In this document: positions 24,996 through 37,809 of the stretch, one piece after another | Numbering within the stretch: the stretch's first letter is position 1 | Layout of the letters: every line of letters starts with the position of its first letter | Assembly (NCBI GenBank): GCA_035578155.1 | Contig: JAPWDM010000001.1 | Location: 4,778,172 to 4,842,171 of the forward strand | Direction of reading: 5' to 3' | DNA: 64,000 bases | Origin: Brachynemurus nebulosus | Taxonomy: Eukaryota > Arthropoda > Insecta > Neuroptera > Myrmeleontidae | Position numbers and translations under genes: made by a program | Notes under the pieces: model-generated | Seen by the model: only the letters and a program-made list of their open reading frames with translations | What the model was told of the DNA's origin: nothing | Database searches by the model: none

Positions 24996-27900
24996 TTACA
25001 AATACGAGGAAACTACATGTGTGCCGCACCTCTTTTAGCAATGTATTTTGATGATCAGTGACAATATTCAGAATCCTTACCAATTCGATCACCATTCGTT
25101 CGTTCATACATATATTTGTTTCTCACACTTGCAGCTTCAATTGTGTGATAAAAACGGATACCCGAACGGACACAAAGAAACAAATATACAACAAACATAT
25201 CGAGGGAACGGAAAATGAGAGATTTTCTTCGTATATAGGGAAAACGTAACCGTACCTACGATTTAGTCGGATCGGCTCTGTATTCGTTGTTGGTGGCTGA
25301 CGTACCTACATATAATATATGTATACACACATACATGTGTGTACACATTGTACGTATTCTTTATTTGTTAGCTCGGCCGGTTGATACGACGTTACGCATA
25401 GAAATGGCCATCAAGTAGCCAATAATGTGTGATCCGGCTCTATGGGTGGATATGATACGTAGCTAGACGTTCCATTTTTCTCATCTATAATAGAGGTCCC
25501 ATTTAGGTTATGAAGGATTAACCTTTAATATAAGCAATTTTCCAAAAAGGTATCAAATATCATATATATGGGGCTTATTTAAATAACATCATAACATATG
25601 CATAAATAGGCATGAGCTTTGTTACGAGATTTTGTTTATGGGTAATTTATGTAATAATCCCATATATTATGTTTCACTACAGATATTTTCGAGCAGTTGG
25701 AAAATTAATAAATTCTTCATATTTTTTTTTCTTCTATACTTTCATGTAAATAAATAGTTGTCTAATTACATATTCAAACCAATATTTAATGGCAAATACT
25801 TTTTATACTTTATGGGGAATGGCCGAAAAGAAATTTACTACGCAGCATTAGTTTTTATAAATTTGTACAGGATTTTTTATAATAGTTTTTCAGCTACACA
25901 AAATTTAAGAATTAAAACTATTTTTCGGAGATCGACTCTGTAAAAAATATTTATGTTTTTACTGGAAAAAATACAGGGGATACTTGAGTCGCCTATTTCC
26001 AAAAGTTGCTAAATACATTCAGATAAAATTTTGAGTAAATGCAAACACTGTATTTCAGTCACTAAATATAAATGAGGAAAGTTTTTTAGAAATTTGCGAA
26101 GATAAACGGCTTATGTATCGATTAGCAAATTCTGAAAAATAAATAATAAATTTTTATAGTGTTCCTGATAAAAATAACTTGTAGTTAGCAAATTTTGAAA
26201 ATTAATTGGAATTTAATAGGTTTTGAAATAAAAATAACAATATTTTTATTGAATGACAACTTTTATTATTACAAAATCTAAAAATTTCTTTAAAAAAAAA
26301 ATATATAACTTATTTATGATCCCTTTTTATATATAAAAGCTAACGACATATTTTAAAGATTGTTGTTCATTTCCAAGTTTTTTAAGAACTTTTCACCTTC
26401 CCAATAATGTTAAATTGAAACTGGTTCAATATCTTAAAATTCGTATCTTTAATACTTGAATCCTATAGCAATAATATTTAAAAAATTTTATTGCAAAGCC
26501 GTTAATTTTAATAACAAAGTAAGACATTAATGCAGTGGAAACTAACAATAACCGGTGACGGTTTAGATACACTAAAAGAAACATATTTTTCTATACAAAC
26601 CTCAGTTTTTTTTTGACGATATTTTTTCCAGTTTTCAGGACTTCCATTACGTTTTCTTGTGTTTTGTGATATTGCTTCTTCCATTGTAACAGTAAAACAT
26701 AAGAGTTGATTCCAACCGTTTTACAGTTATATAATACACAAAAATTTTTGATGTTAGGATATTATTCTAACACATAAATATAGCAAAGTTTGAAATTGTT
26801 CCTTTTAATAGCTTCAAACTGTGTATAAAATGTATATACATTTAGTAACTTTTGAAACATATTTACTTTCACATTAAGATTGATTTGAAATTAATATTTA
26901 ATGAATTTAAACTGTTATGAAATTACTGGACTTTTATCATTTTTTTATATGATTTTATTAAAATTTGTTAGTAAAAATGCATATAAAATATACTTATACC
27001 TTATCAGCACCTAGTAGTATCAAAAACAGAAAAAATTGAAAATATGTATTTAGCAACTTTTGGAACCTACTTCTTTTCAAAATTCCGTCTCTTGCGTCTC
27101 TTCCGTCTGTGAAACTCACAAACTAACTAGACATTAAAAATATTTTTGAACTTGTACAATAAACTACACTGTAAAAAATAGGTTACAAAATGCGTAATTT
27201 TTGAAATGCCTAAAAAACGTCAAAATTTAATGCCATGTTATTAGAGTTCATTTCAAATGAGTTAACCACTGTTACTACTGCATTTACATAAGAAAAAGTG
27301 TCAAGTTATTTATAAATGAACTCTACTTGTTCTAAAACTACACCCTGACCCTTATTATAATTATAACAAAAATCAATCAATAGATTTTTGGACAATTATT
27401 TTGGCTAGTACCTACATAGTCAATAAATTCACGCAGTTGAACTGAAACTTTTATATAACTGATATTTCATACATTCTGTATAAATCTGTATAGACAGAAT
27501 GTAAACAAACTAAAATGAGTTTTTTTGTAATTTTTCAAAAATCAGTTTACTTAGAACAATGATTCCAAACCAGTCAGTAATTTTTTTCGCTCTTTTCGAT
27601 GGCGTAGGAAAAATTTTGAATTGTTGGAAAATTCGGTAAAAAAATTATCCTTCTGATTGAACAACTCGTCTAAGGATTTGGGGCTTTCCACGTTTTCGCC
27701 AAATTTCATAAAAACGGGATATTTTATTCGAGAGTTATTCTGCTGACACATAAATAAATACATATACATGCATGTATAATATTGTATATGTATATGTAGA
27801 AATTTTAATGAATATCATTTTTGGGTTCCAGGGGCTTCATCCTCAAAACCAATTACTATCACAATTCGACGTTCAAGGTTCACCATGACAACGGCTGTAA

Positions 27901-28870
27901 TAACTGAATTTTCTTTTTGAAAATTCGCTTAAATGTAACTGTGGTGTTTGGGAAATATTGTGTTAATTGTCATGTACATATTTGTTCACTTTCCTACATG
28001 TATCAATTACAATTGCAAGCTTAAATAATAAATACACAGCCGGCTAACTAGTGTGGGTGGGTGAGTAGAGATGGACAAAAGCTACAATAACAACAACAGT
28101 GATTGTAATAATCCCTATATTGGCGTCAGTTTGTTTGTGATTATATCATTACATATTATGTTGTGACGATATTATATGATATGTATATATGTATTTTCCG
28201 AAAATATTTTCTCATTTGATAATACGTGTGTGTATTTTGGCAACATACGGGCCGAGAATCAAATAAAATATACCCTCAACGAAATTTTCCTCAATATTAG
28301 AAAAACGATGTATGGTATATTTGTTGTATGTTAGGTGACATGTGATTATAAAAATGTGTGTTTTAATATTAGAAATATATGTATCCATTCGGCCTTTGCA
28401 CCCTTTGCCCTCTATATGCTGAATTATTATAATATAGCAATAATCATTCTATTTTCAAATAAGGGGTTCACTTACATGTCTTGTTTATTTATTTTTTTGG
28501 GTGAAAATATTAATATTTTCACAAAGTGTGAATCAGAAAATTATTTTTTTTTTTCATAAAAAAGTGACAAAGTTAAACAAATTACTATTCTTAATTATTA
28601 TTAGTATCGATGCCTATCAATAAACTATTTGGTTTTTTTTTCAATATGTTCGCGGATAAATTGTTTATCAAAATACTGGAAATATCTTTGATCACGAAGC
28701 AGGTTTGGAAAAATTGGAGTTTGGTTCACTAAAGCTGCATCTTTTAATTTTTCGTTTGTTATCGAAGAGTAGTGGACCCCTATCTCATTTTGCTATCAAT
28801 TCATTCAAATTTGACCAAGTGGTTTTAATTATTTTATTACAATGAATAGCAACAGAATCTTAATTAATAC
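24996..28870. other. Intronic sequence; only a shared dispersed-repeat segment recognised (27.54-27.88 kb)
   Basis: A GC-richer patch at 25.2-25.5 kb has no recognisable identity. The repeat segment is described separately. No exon or RNA gene is supported. Confidence 0.5.
27640..27880 (+). repeat. Dispersed repeat D, copy 1 (shared with 63.37-63.58 kb)
   Basis: It reads ...CCAAATTTCATAAAAACGGG, then TTCGAGAGTTATTCTGCTGA + CACA, a TA/CATA-rich stretch, then AATTTTAATGAATATCATTT and GGGTTCCAGGGGCTTCATCC. The 63.4-kb sequence has the same order with CCAAATTTCGTAACAATTGG, TTCGAGAGTTATCGTGCAGA, a long TA run, then AATTTTAGTGACCATCATTT and GGTTTCTCGAGGCC. The layout (a stereotyped block, then dinucleotides) resembles 3' ends of transposable elements that recruit microsatellites. 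Confidence 0.7.
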
Positions 28871-29210
28871 TAATTCTGTAAGTACTCTCCTTCTGTTTCT
28901 ACCCCACGTGGGTCCAGCGTTCCTCAAACCTCTGTACGGCTGTATATCCTCCTCTATTTCTCTTCTCTCTAACTCACTGATGCCCCACCTCTTCACTCTC
29001 TAACATCCCACTGATTTCCACGATAACGCTTCACCCAAAATTTTACTGTAGACAGAGAGTACGCAGTCTTGCCAATATTCTTCTGCAGTAGCCGATGAAT
29101 TTCGGAAGCAGTAGCCCCACCAAGCACATGAATTTTAATGAACTCCCGCTGTTCAGTATCAGTAATAGATGATATGCCTTTTTGTCTATCCATAACTAAA
29201 TGATATAGAA
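28870..29210 (-). pseudogene. mariner-like transposase, N-terminal fragment (second, different element)
   Basis: On the minus strand from ATG at 29193: MDRQKG..., TEQREFIKIHVLGGATASEI and LSTVKFWVKRYRGNQWDVRE, matching the first helix-turn-helix of mariner transposases (EQR.FIKI...G.SA.EIHR.L...YG...LS..TV..WVKRF). The reading breaks after residue 66, and further minus-strand frames are disrupted by stops. Unlike the 24.3-kb element no clear terminal repeats are seen. The sequence differs from that copy, so these are separate lineages. Confidence 0.8.
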
Positions 29211-31973
29211 TATTTTTATTTATCTATTAAATGTCAGTTGCAACGTTGCAACTTGTTGACGCGGTAATAATTATTTGAACTGTGGTTATACTTGTGATAA
29301 AAAAATAATTCGATAGTCAAGTTCGAATGAATTGACCTAACATATTAAATATAAGTGAAGAAGAAGAATATTTACAAATGAATTCAAGTTCCTTTTAAAC
29401 TAGTTAAGAATCGGATCTCTTTGTTCAGTTTAAGAGAAGGATTCATACGACATTCGTCGTGGATGAGAAGATTGCTATTGTATAAAAAAAAAGATCCAAA
29501 AAATCATAAATTAACGCCATCATTATTGTCTAGATCACAAATACGAAATATTATGACTGTATCAAAATTGTTTCTTTGACCAACAAATACTTTTAGTATG
29601 TTATACACTGTACAGTATCTGTTAGTAAGTTAAAATGTATAGTATACTTTTTTTAAGTTAAAAATGTTTTTTTTTTGGCAGTACTTTTTATAAAGGAGAA
29701 TTTCAAATTAGTAGCTAATTGAACTTAAAAACTAATATTGTGGTCTTATAGTAAGCCTATAAGTAATAGCCTTCTAAAGACTTCCGTTTTCATACTATAC
29801 AGAATGATATGAAAAAAAATCGAAAAATCAAGGAGAATTTATTTTTTATTGTACTTAGTTGGTGAAGATTTTATATTTTACATTTCTAAACAAATTTTTC
29901 AAATAAAATTTCTGCCAATTTCTGTCAATTTCCAATAATTTAATTTCTGTGTTCTTGGGCCATTTTTATATTTTTAAGCCTCTCCCTCCCCTCACCGCTA
30001 CCATATAGCTGTATAATACAACAGAATTCATTAAAATTTTTATAGGAACTTTTTTAATTTAAGGAAATGTACCAACTTTCAGCAAATTTTTCTGAAAAAT
30101 TTAATATAGAAAAGTTTTTCATAAGTTTCAAACTTAATGACAGACACTGTATACCTATGTATGTAAGGTTCATAGGTACAGCAAATAATTTGGTTGTGAA
30201 AACTGTTAGAAATTAAAACACCTAAATTTTTAACGTATATTATATTTATGGTAAAAATTCAATTCAAAATGATAAAATTCAGGTTTTTCGTACATTTAGG
30301 TTAAGAATGATAATGAAAAAAGATTTGTTAAGAGGAACTTCAGGAAGAGGATCTAAGATTAGGAGATGCTACAATATCAAGTTTTAAAATAAATAAATGA
30401 AATCTGGATTCCAGCAGAACTCACACTGACCACTCATTATGTGGTAAATATACATAAGCGAAAATCTAGCTTACATGCGAATTTCGATTTACTTCCTTTT
30501 TTTCAGTGAACAAATCAAAACTTTTTCATACGTTCCCTTTGGATCGAATCCTTGAGATTATATAGTTGAATGCCGGCAACAACAACACTATCAAAATGAA
30601 TGGCTAGTGTGAATTTTCTGATTCAATTCCCTTTTCAGTATAATTTCCGCCCGTGTACATATATGCATATACTTACATACAGTTGAACCAGTCACTCATT
30701 CGGATCGATTTACAAAATAAAGGCACTGACTATTCTCGCCTCAAACTCCTGACAACTTATAACCTACAACAGTAGTACTGTGTAGTTATTTAAATTAAAT
30801 TTTTTTTAAAGATAACGGCAATGAATGATTTGAATTCTCCAAGTGTGACAATTGATTGATGAATTCAGATTGTATTTCTTATATAGGGGCGGCATTAAAT
30901 AGTTTCTCCGTGTATACCCGGAATATATTTTGTATATGTATTCGTATACACCAACTATTATGTTTAATGGAAGAGGGGATTATTCATTCGTAATGAAACC
31001 ATCTATTTAATATCAGGAATTGATGCTAAAATAACATAATCTTGAATAAATTGATCAAATTATTTTCTCTGTGTATATTTCAATGGTTCTTTTTTGTGAG
31101 AAATTCGATTTTAGGATCGAAACATTTCAATAAATGCAATTAAATTTTCTGATACTGATTATATTACTTGATACAATTAAATTTAAGAAAAAATTTAGTG
31201 TTCTTGTTAGGGCTGTGGAATCTTTGCGTTTAATTTAATTATTCGATCTTTAGTTTTATTCGCCTTTAATTTTTTCAAAGTATTAGACGCACTTATAACC
31301 GAATGCTATAGTTACGCCACACAAAGGTATTTCAAAAAATTTTACTAAAAAATTAAACGAATTGCTAAATGTTCCTTCTGAAATTGTTCTTGGCATACTA
31401 AAAGACGCAGAGAGCTTTATTTTCACCCTTGTGTCAGACCGATTTTAGAGTCATAAATGTCATTTTATTAGATAGCTGTGAGTTGTTTGAGGACCTAAAA
31501 TGTCTAATTCGAAAAATAAATTTTGGATAGTTCAAGCCACGACTCATGAAAAAATGATTTATTTGGTCTTGTAGTCATTAGTTATGATAAACAAAGAACG
31601 GGACGTAACCTGGGTATTTCCGTTCAATACATGGAGTAACGAGACTTCTTATTCTCTAAATCGGACGTTGATAAGCTATGGTCCACAAGCAAAATCCCAC
31701 CCATCGCTCTGTCAGTTAACATTGTGTTTCGGTTGAACGTTATCACAGAAAAAAATTTTTGAATGGATATTTTTACCTTTGCATTTATTTAAAGTTTCTG
31801 CAGGTAATATGAAAGAACATTTCAAAAACCAAAAATCGCAGTAAACTGCATTGAAAATTAAAAAAAAAATTTAATGGTAGGAAATACTAACTTTGAATAC
31901 CAAAAGATTAAGTATTTTATATTAGAAAAAATCTACATTCATCACGTTAGTATAAAATTTAACTTGTACAGTA
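29211..31973. other. Intronic sequence, nothing recognised
   Basis: AT-rich, no supported gene or element. Confidence 0.5.
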
Positions 31974-31975
31974 CA

Positions 31976-32093
31976 GTAAGACCTCGCTGTATCGTGTTGT
32001 ATGATGACCCCATACACTATATTTTGGTAGGCGTAGGGAAAGCTATCGTTGTGGGGAAATTGTCCAACCGTGATATAGCGAGATACTTTGATA
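31976..32093. mobile_element. Short Tigger/pogo-like MITE
   Basis: The left end CAGTAAGACCTCGCTGTATC + GTG is a typical pogo/Tigger terminus. The right end ACCGTGATATAGCGAGATAC + TT is its imperfect complement, about 120 bp away. TA precedes the left end. An open frame crossing it encodes no recognised domain. Confidence 0.65.
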
Positions 32094-32280
32094 ATAAACT
32101 TTCTTTTTTGTTTACAATCGTTAGCAATATTTGTGTAAATAATATCTACCTACATAAAAATATCACTTGTAAAAATTTGAATTTGTATGTCCCTCCTTCC
32201 TCACCGCTTTGAAAAAAAATTGAATATATTATATGCTAGTTTCCACAAAAATAGTAGAAATCCAATTTTTCATACCTTAA

Positions 32281-33042
32281 GGGGAGGTTTACTTGAGAGT
32301 CGTTACAAAAAAAACCGATTTTTTTTGCAGAACTTGGTAGCTAATTATGTGTAGAATATGTTCCCAAAGTGATTTTGCTGAAAATAATTTAAAAACAAGA
32401 TTCTTGCACATTAACCGAATCCAGCTTTCTATAAAAAAAAATTCAAAAAACGTAATTCACGCAATAATGAGTATTAAATATGAAATTTTGAAAATACGTT
32501 TCTTTATATATATTTTATATCTCGGAACTACATTTTTGGAACTGGTGGACACGATAACTCAAAAATTATTCGATGGATCCTTTTTTTAAATTTTTTATTT
32601 TAAAAGATAATTCTATTCTTCGGCACCTCTACCTAGGTTCGATACACTTTCAATATTTTTTTTATTTTTAAATTTACTTTAAAGAGCGAAAAATAAGACA
32701 AAAATCGTAATCATTTTTTTTTCTTTAAGCAATTTATTGATATTATAGGTAGAGGTGCCGGTACTCTTTATATATTTTATAAATCTTTTTTGTTTTTGGA
32801 TTTCGGAGGTTTATTACCGGCGCTAGGATGTCCACCAACAAGGCATTGGATTTTCGGATCGTCACACTGCACTATCTATAAAATGGACACTTTTTTATAT
32901 TTTTCCTTGAAAAATTTTTTTTGTGTAGTTTAATACTTAACAAATATGTGCACAAAATTTGAAATTAATATTTACTTCCGTTCTTGAGAAAAAAATTCTA
33001 GAAAAATACATAATTTTTAAGGACTCTCGAGTAAACCTCCCC
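32281..33042. mobile_element. TTAA-flanked element family E
   Basis: The termini GGGGAGGTTTACTTGAGAGT and the complement of ACTCTCGAGTAAACCTCCCC match over at least 19 of 20 positions. TTAA is present on both sides (32277-32280, 33043-33046). 762 bp. Internally CGGCACCTCTACCTA (32,621) and TAGGTAGAGGTGCCG (32,747) form a second inverted pair. No transposase. The ends resemble those of family A (17.97 and 37.81 kb), which also begin GGG/GGAGG after TTAA. Confidence 0.9.
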
Positions 33043-33046
33043 TTAA

Positions 33047-34857
33047 TTTTAACATTTTTAAACCAATTACAGTCACACGTATAAAACCATTTTTAATAGT
33101 CATATTCTCGGCGCGAACAGACAAATTTATTATGGTTTTGTGACGACAATGGCACAAAATAGGCCAAATTATTTTACGAAATTATTACTTTAAATTTTAT
33201 TAGTTATTAAATTAATAAAACTAATCTGTAATAACACGTTATATGTTTAAAATATGTGTATAATATACGATAAATCTAAATAATAATATCGCCGCTACTT
33301 ATTCCCAATATTATATCACATACACATATACAACATTAATCCCTATACATATACACAAACAAACACACATACATATGTATATGTATGAGTATATAGTGTA
33401 GGGAAAGAATTTTTGAGATGACAGACACCCCTTTGATGTAATCCATTTCCTACAGGCATACACAAGTCGAGCGGAACTTGTCACCCCCCACATATGTGAT
33501 TAATGTCTTTTGCCTGAACAAATTGTCTAGAAAAACATTGTTACAGACGCGAATATGTTGTGCGTATATATGTATATGGAAATAATGTACATTCACAGTG
33601 TACTACATTCGCATATACATACATACATACATACAAGCGAAACATTATGTATGCATATAAATTTTTGGTACAAATTTCTGCTGTTAACCTAAATTTTCAT
33701 TCGCGTAAATCGTATAATGATCGGAGTCACAAGGAATATTGTGAAACATGATCGCACATGCATTATCATTTTAAAATCATTATTATACACATGTATTTTT
33801 ATTTAAATATTGTTTTTTTTTCCTTCTCTATAGAGAAAAATGTTTCAATATATAAAAATTATAATTTCATGCAAAATTATTCTGAAGAGCTCTCACTGTA
33901 GAAAATTATGTATATTTTTGTAATTTTTGTTTGTCATCGTTCATGGATTATATTTTTTTCAAAATTCAATATTCAGGAGACTAGGATTTTAACAGGCGGA
34001 CATCGACTGCACGAAATGGCTGGAGTAAGGCCACCAGAATTTTGTCTACTTCGGATTGCGCGAATCCTCTACTCCAATTATAAATAATTACCCTTTGTCG
34101 GAGAATGAGATTTCAGTGGTGCTTCCCCGTTTACATATTTCTATCAATATATTAATATTTTTAAATTTAACAAAAATTTCGCAGTCTTTCCGATATTGGT
34201 ATCGAGTTTTAATGTTTTTTTAGCTTATTCCTCGTCATGTCGGACATATATTTTTTTTAAAAAAATCATTTAATTAAAATCCGATAGTTAGTTTTGTTTA
34301 TCACAGTTGACTGGTTCGGGTAATACAGGAAACATTCTTTGAGTCTCTTTCGAGTGCCTCGCGCAGTGAAGTAAATCTTTCGTGTAGTTGATGTAAGACT
34401 ATCTCAACAACTTTTAAAATTTGAAGGAAAATTGTTTTTTGGTTTTAGATAAAATTGTTAAAAATGTTGAGTCAAAAATAAATCTCTTTTCAAAAAATAA
34501 ATTTTATAGCTGTTAGGTACTACCCTAATAATCTTTTTTGAGAAATTCATTATAGGGTTGATTTGTTACAATTTAAAATTACTTTGCTTTGGTTAAAAAA
34601 CTTAAGTGTAATACGGTAAGACAATTTAACAAAAAAAAAAAAAAAAAAGGTCTAATAATTAGGTATTATAATTTAATATTTCGTTATTATGGTTTTGAAA
34701 TCAGTTAAATTTACAAATAAAAATGTTTATTTCATTTTATATCGTGTTTACGATGAAATGACCAATAAGATGTTTGTGCCATTTTTTTGACTGTAAAAAT
34801 TAGCCCTAATTTTCTTTTACAATAAAAGCGAAAAAATTGCAATATTCTTATGGAATA
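33047..34857. other. Intronic sequence; microsatellite-like CATA runs near 33.3-33.7 kb
   Basis: CATACATACATACATACA at about 33,617 and similar tracts. An A run of about 18 near 34,631-34,648. No gene supported. Confidence 0.5.
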
Positions 34858-35704
34858 GGGGAGATACGCAATGAAACGGACGCGTCTTGAAACGGACAGT
34901 ATCTGTTTTGGCGAAAGTTACTGAACGAATTAATTCAAACTTTGGTTAGCAGCACTGACCTCCAAAGACTATGCTATAAAGATGACAGTTACCAGAAACT
35001 ACTTGTTTTAATTGTGTTAGTTATAAAAGTTTCATAAAGTTTTATAAAAGTTTTTGTTGTAAAAAATTAAAAAAACGTGATTTTTTGAATAAATTTCCAA
35101 AGGTAAGGTATTAAACTTGCTGTATTTGGGATGATTTATATGACATTCTTTATATTTTAGCCAAACATTAACATTAAGTTACATTTCAAAATGTTATTTT
35201 AAATAAGCTCATTTTTTTTCAAATCAATTTTAAGGTTAGTTACGCACTGAATCGGACAGGTGTCGGAGCATTGAAACGGACGTCCGTTTCAATGATATAA
35301 ATATAGAAAATGATGAGAAAAAGAATTTTCACCTCTATGACTTCTACACGTGTACAGAGCCGTGTACGATGGGTGGGATTATCCTCAACAGAGTCTTTTC
35401 ACGCAGAATGTTAATTTGATAACACTTTGCAGTTACTTTTTTTAAGTAGAATATGTTTTAAAGAAAAAAAAGTGTACACAAGCATATACGGCGGCCGCTA
35501 ATGGGTTAAAAATACTTGCAATTAGATATAATTTATTGTATATTGATAACAGAATTCTGTTATTATTTTGAGAAAAAATATTTTGGTTTATGTGAGTAAA
35601 ATACATAGAGATATTGGTAGTATTGTTGATTTTTCTTAAAAAATTATTTTTCTAATAAAAAATCTGCATCAAACTTTAATGTCCGTTTCATTGCGTATCT
35701 CCCC
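34858..35704. mobile_element. TA-flanked MITE with internal copies of its terminal phrase (TGAAACGGACG)
   Basis: The termini GGGGAGATACGCAATGAAAC + GGAC and the complement GTCCGTTTCATTGCGTATCT + CCCC are perfect over about 24 bp. TA on each side (34856-34857, 35705-35706). The phrase TTGAAACGGACA (34,887), AATCGGACAGGTGTCGGAGC (35,251) and ATTGAAACGGACGTCCGTTT (35,269) recurs inside. 847 bp, no transposase recognised. Confidence 0.9.
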
Positions 35705-35706
35705 TA

Positions 35707-37496
35707 CACATGAGTTAAATTGGCATCAGAAAATTATTGTATATCGAATTACACATTCATGTATTAAGATCTTTCGTTACCGAGTAGCAATGCTTTCATG
35801 TAATATTTAAATTTCGTTACCTACCTTTAAGAATACTGAGTGTCAGAACTTGAAAAAAATTGCCGAAATTCAATTTGAATATAAAATAAATATTATAATA
35901 TTATGTTAGAAATTTTAATGTATCTCTCCTCTCGTATAAATACGATTATATGGCAGTTAATCGTAAATGTGTTGTTTCAACATGTTTCAGGAAAAATTTT
36001 TAAATTTAAATTTTTTTGAAAGATATGATAATATATGAATATGAAGCCATAAATTTCCATCAAAACACAACATTTTACGTGTGTAAAACACTTGATTGTT
36101 TACGGAAAAGTCGTGTTCTCTAACAAAATACAAAACGAAAAAAAAAAGAAAATAGTGTACATAGAAAGAAAAAATAAATTTTGAAGATGAGAGAGAATTG
36201 TAGAAGACGACGATGTTGCTGCTCTGCCGCTAACACATGCGTGTATCTTACATACGTTCATACATATAATATTTTTAATATTTCATACACATATGACGTA
36301 ACTAAAATTTTGAAATATAGTAAATATAATATCATATATATGAAATGTTGTATATGTATATTTGAGGGTATATCCATTACATTGCATTTCCCTTGGTAAC
36401 TATTACACATGAGGCACCCATGGCACAAAATTTTAGTAGTGTATTTATTCATAAAAAATGTATACACGAGCAAAAAGACGGCAAGAGAAAGCGGCAGCAT
36501 CACCATCGCCGGCAAGTGAAATGCAAGATAGTTTCTTGATATTATACGTATGCGCGAGAGAGGGATGAGTAATTTTGTTGGTTTTGCTGCATCATCTTCA
36601 AACATGAACCACTGTGCCGCGCCATAGTGCTAGAGAGCGTCTCCGGTGAAATATTAGCGCGATGTGTACTGAATATACAAGACCACAATATTTACTCACA
36701 AATATCATGTATGTGTGTATGTATAAAGGTGGTAGAGGTATAGCTCCACAACTCGAGAGCTTCATCTTGTCTTGTTCTTATATGTGTGTATGTGTGTTTC
36801 ATCTTTACCGCTTCCATTGGGATTTAACTACGGTGAATTAGGAAATAAATATTTTCGCTTATATCCTCCTCCACTGCCTTCCCTTCTTTGTATTTAGGTT
36901 ATCAAAACATTGCGATACGCAATTATTGAAATTATATACGTACATACATAGTTCTGTGCTAGTGTACGTGGTTTTGGTTATATTATATCGTTTAGGTTAT
37001 ATTTAGAATATTATGGTTTTTAAATGTGAAATTGCCCTGTTTCTATTTAAATACACTTAACTCGACAATTCCCAAGCCGCGATCTATCGACAAAATATTC
37101 TTATTTTGTGCTAGTTTTTATCTTTAGGTACTCAACATATAAAAAATAAAAATAATTGAAAAAAAAATACCCTTTAGTTTTTTTTTAAATGGCGTGTCAC
37201 TTATAGGTCATACGGGCCGTTATTTGTAATATGAACTGATAAAACGGTATGAAATTACCGGCAAAAAATCACTTTCATTATAAGCTTTACTCTTAAGTAA
37301 TAATTTGTTATAACAATAAAACAGTACCCACTTTTTAGACATTTTTATAACAGAATTAATTTGACCGTTAACATAACTTCAGTGTTGCCAAATTAAAACC
37401 ATGAATACATACTACTAAGTATTAACATTTTAGTCGTAACACATTTATTTTTAAAATTTGTTATAGGTATTGTCTGTAAAAAAAAAAATTACAAAT
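35707..37496. other. Intronic sequence with a GC-richer patch at 36.18-36.66 kb
   Basis: The patch has AGACGACGATGTTGCTGCTC and AAGCGGCAGCATCACCATCG, forms no recognisable exon (frames on both strands are interrupted and unlike known proteins), and carries no RNA signals. It could be a conserved regulatory region, but that cannot be judged without comparison. Confidence 0.4.
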
Positions 37497-37520
37497 CACT
37501 GTCACCTAGAGGTGACACTG
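37497..37520. repeat. 24-bp near-perfect palindrome
   Basis: CACTGTCACC and GGTGACACTG flank a central TAGA. The sequence CACTG...CAGTG on both strands resembles two hAT-type ends placed back to back. Confidence 0.7.
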
Positions 37521-37809
37521 GGAATTCCCGAGTCAAAACTCTTTTTACTAAAAGCTTCAGTGAAATCAAAAATTCAAAATGAAATCAAATTTTGATAGCA
37601 TAGGTCTTGATAATGCTATACTTTCGATAGTGTCATTCCTCTACGTCCCGATCAGTAGGGATTCTAGCGCTTCCACCAAATATTTTTGTTCCAAATTAGA
37701 TTTTGAAACAATCAAAATTAAGGGGTTACCGTGAGTTTGGAAATCCAAAAAAAGCATATTTTTTAAGTTTTTTTTTAAAATATATAATTTATTTTATTCA
37801 AAATCTTAA

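Noticed and set aside
30848..30862. TGATTGATGA, which matches an Exd/Hox composite site
   Set aside because: A 10-bp match in a 64-kb AT-rich window is expected by chance; no clustering seen.
31874..32212. 112-codon open frame
   Set aside because: It crosses a Tigger-like MITE and has no recognised domain.
33961..34130. GC-richer segment with tRNA-like ATTCGCGCAATCC on the minus strand
   Set aside because: No cloverleaf can be drawn and no B box is present.
36181..36605. Overlapping frames of 72 and 115 codons on opposite strands
   Set aside because: Neither resembles a known protein, and their overlap is typical of chance.
37718..37740. TTAAGGGGTTACC at 37,718 (and TTAAGGGGTTATA at 11,843) as element ends
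   Set aside because: Each looks like one TTAA-type terminus but no inverted partner could be found, so no element is called.
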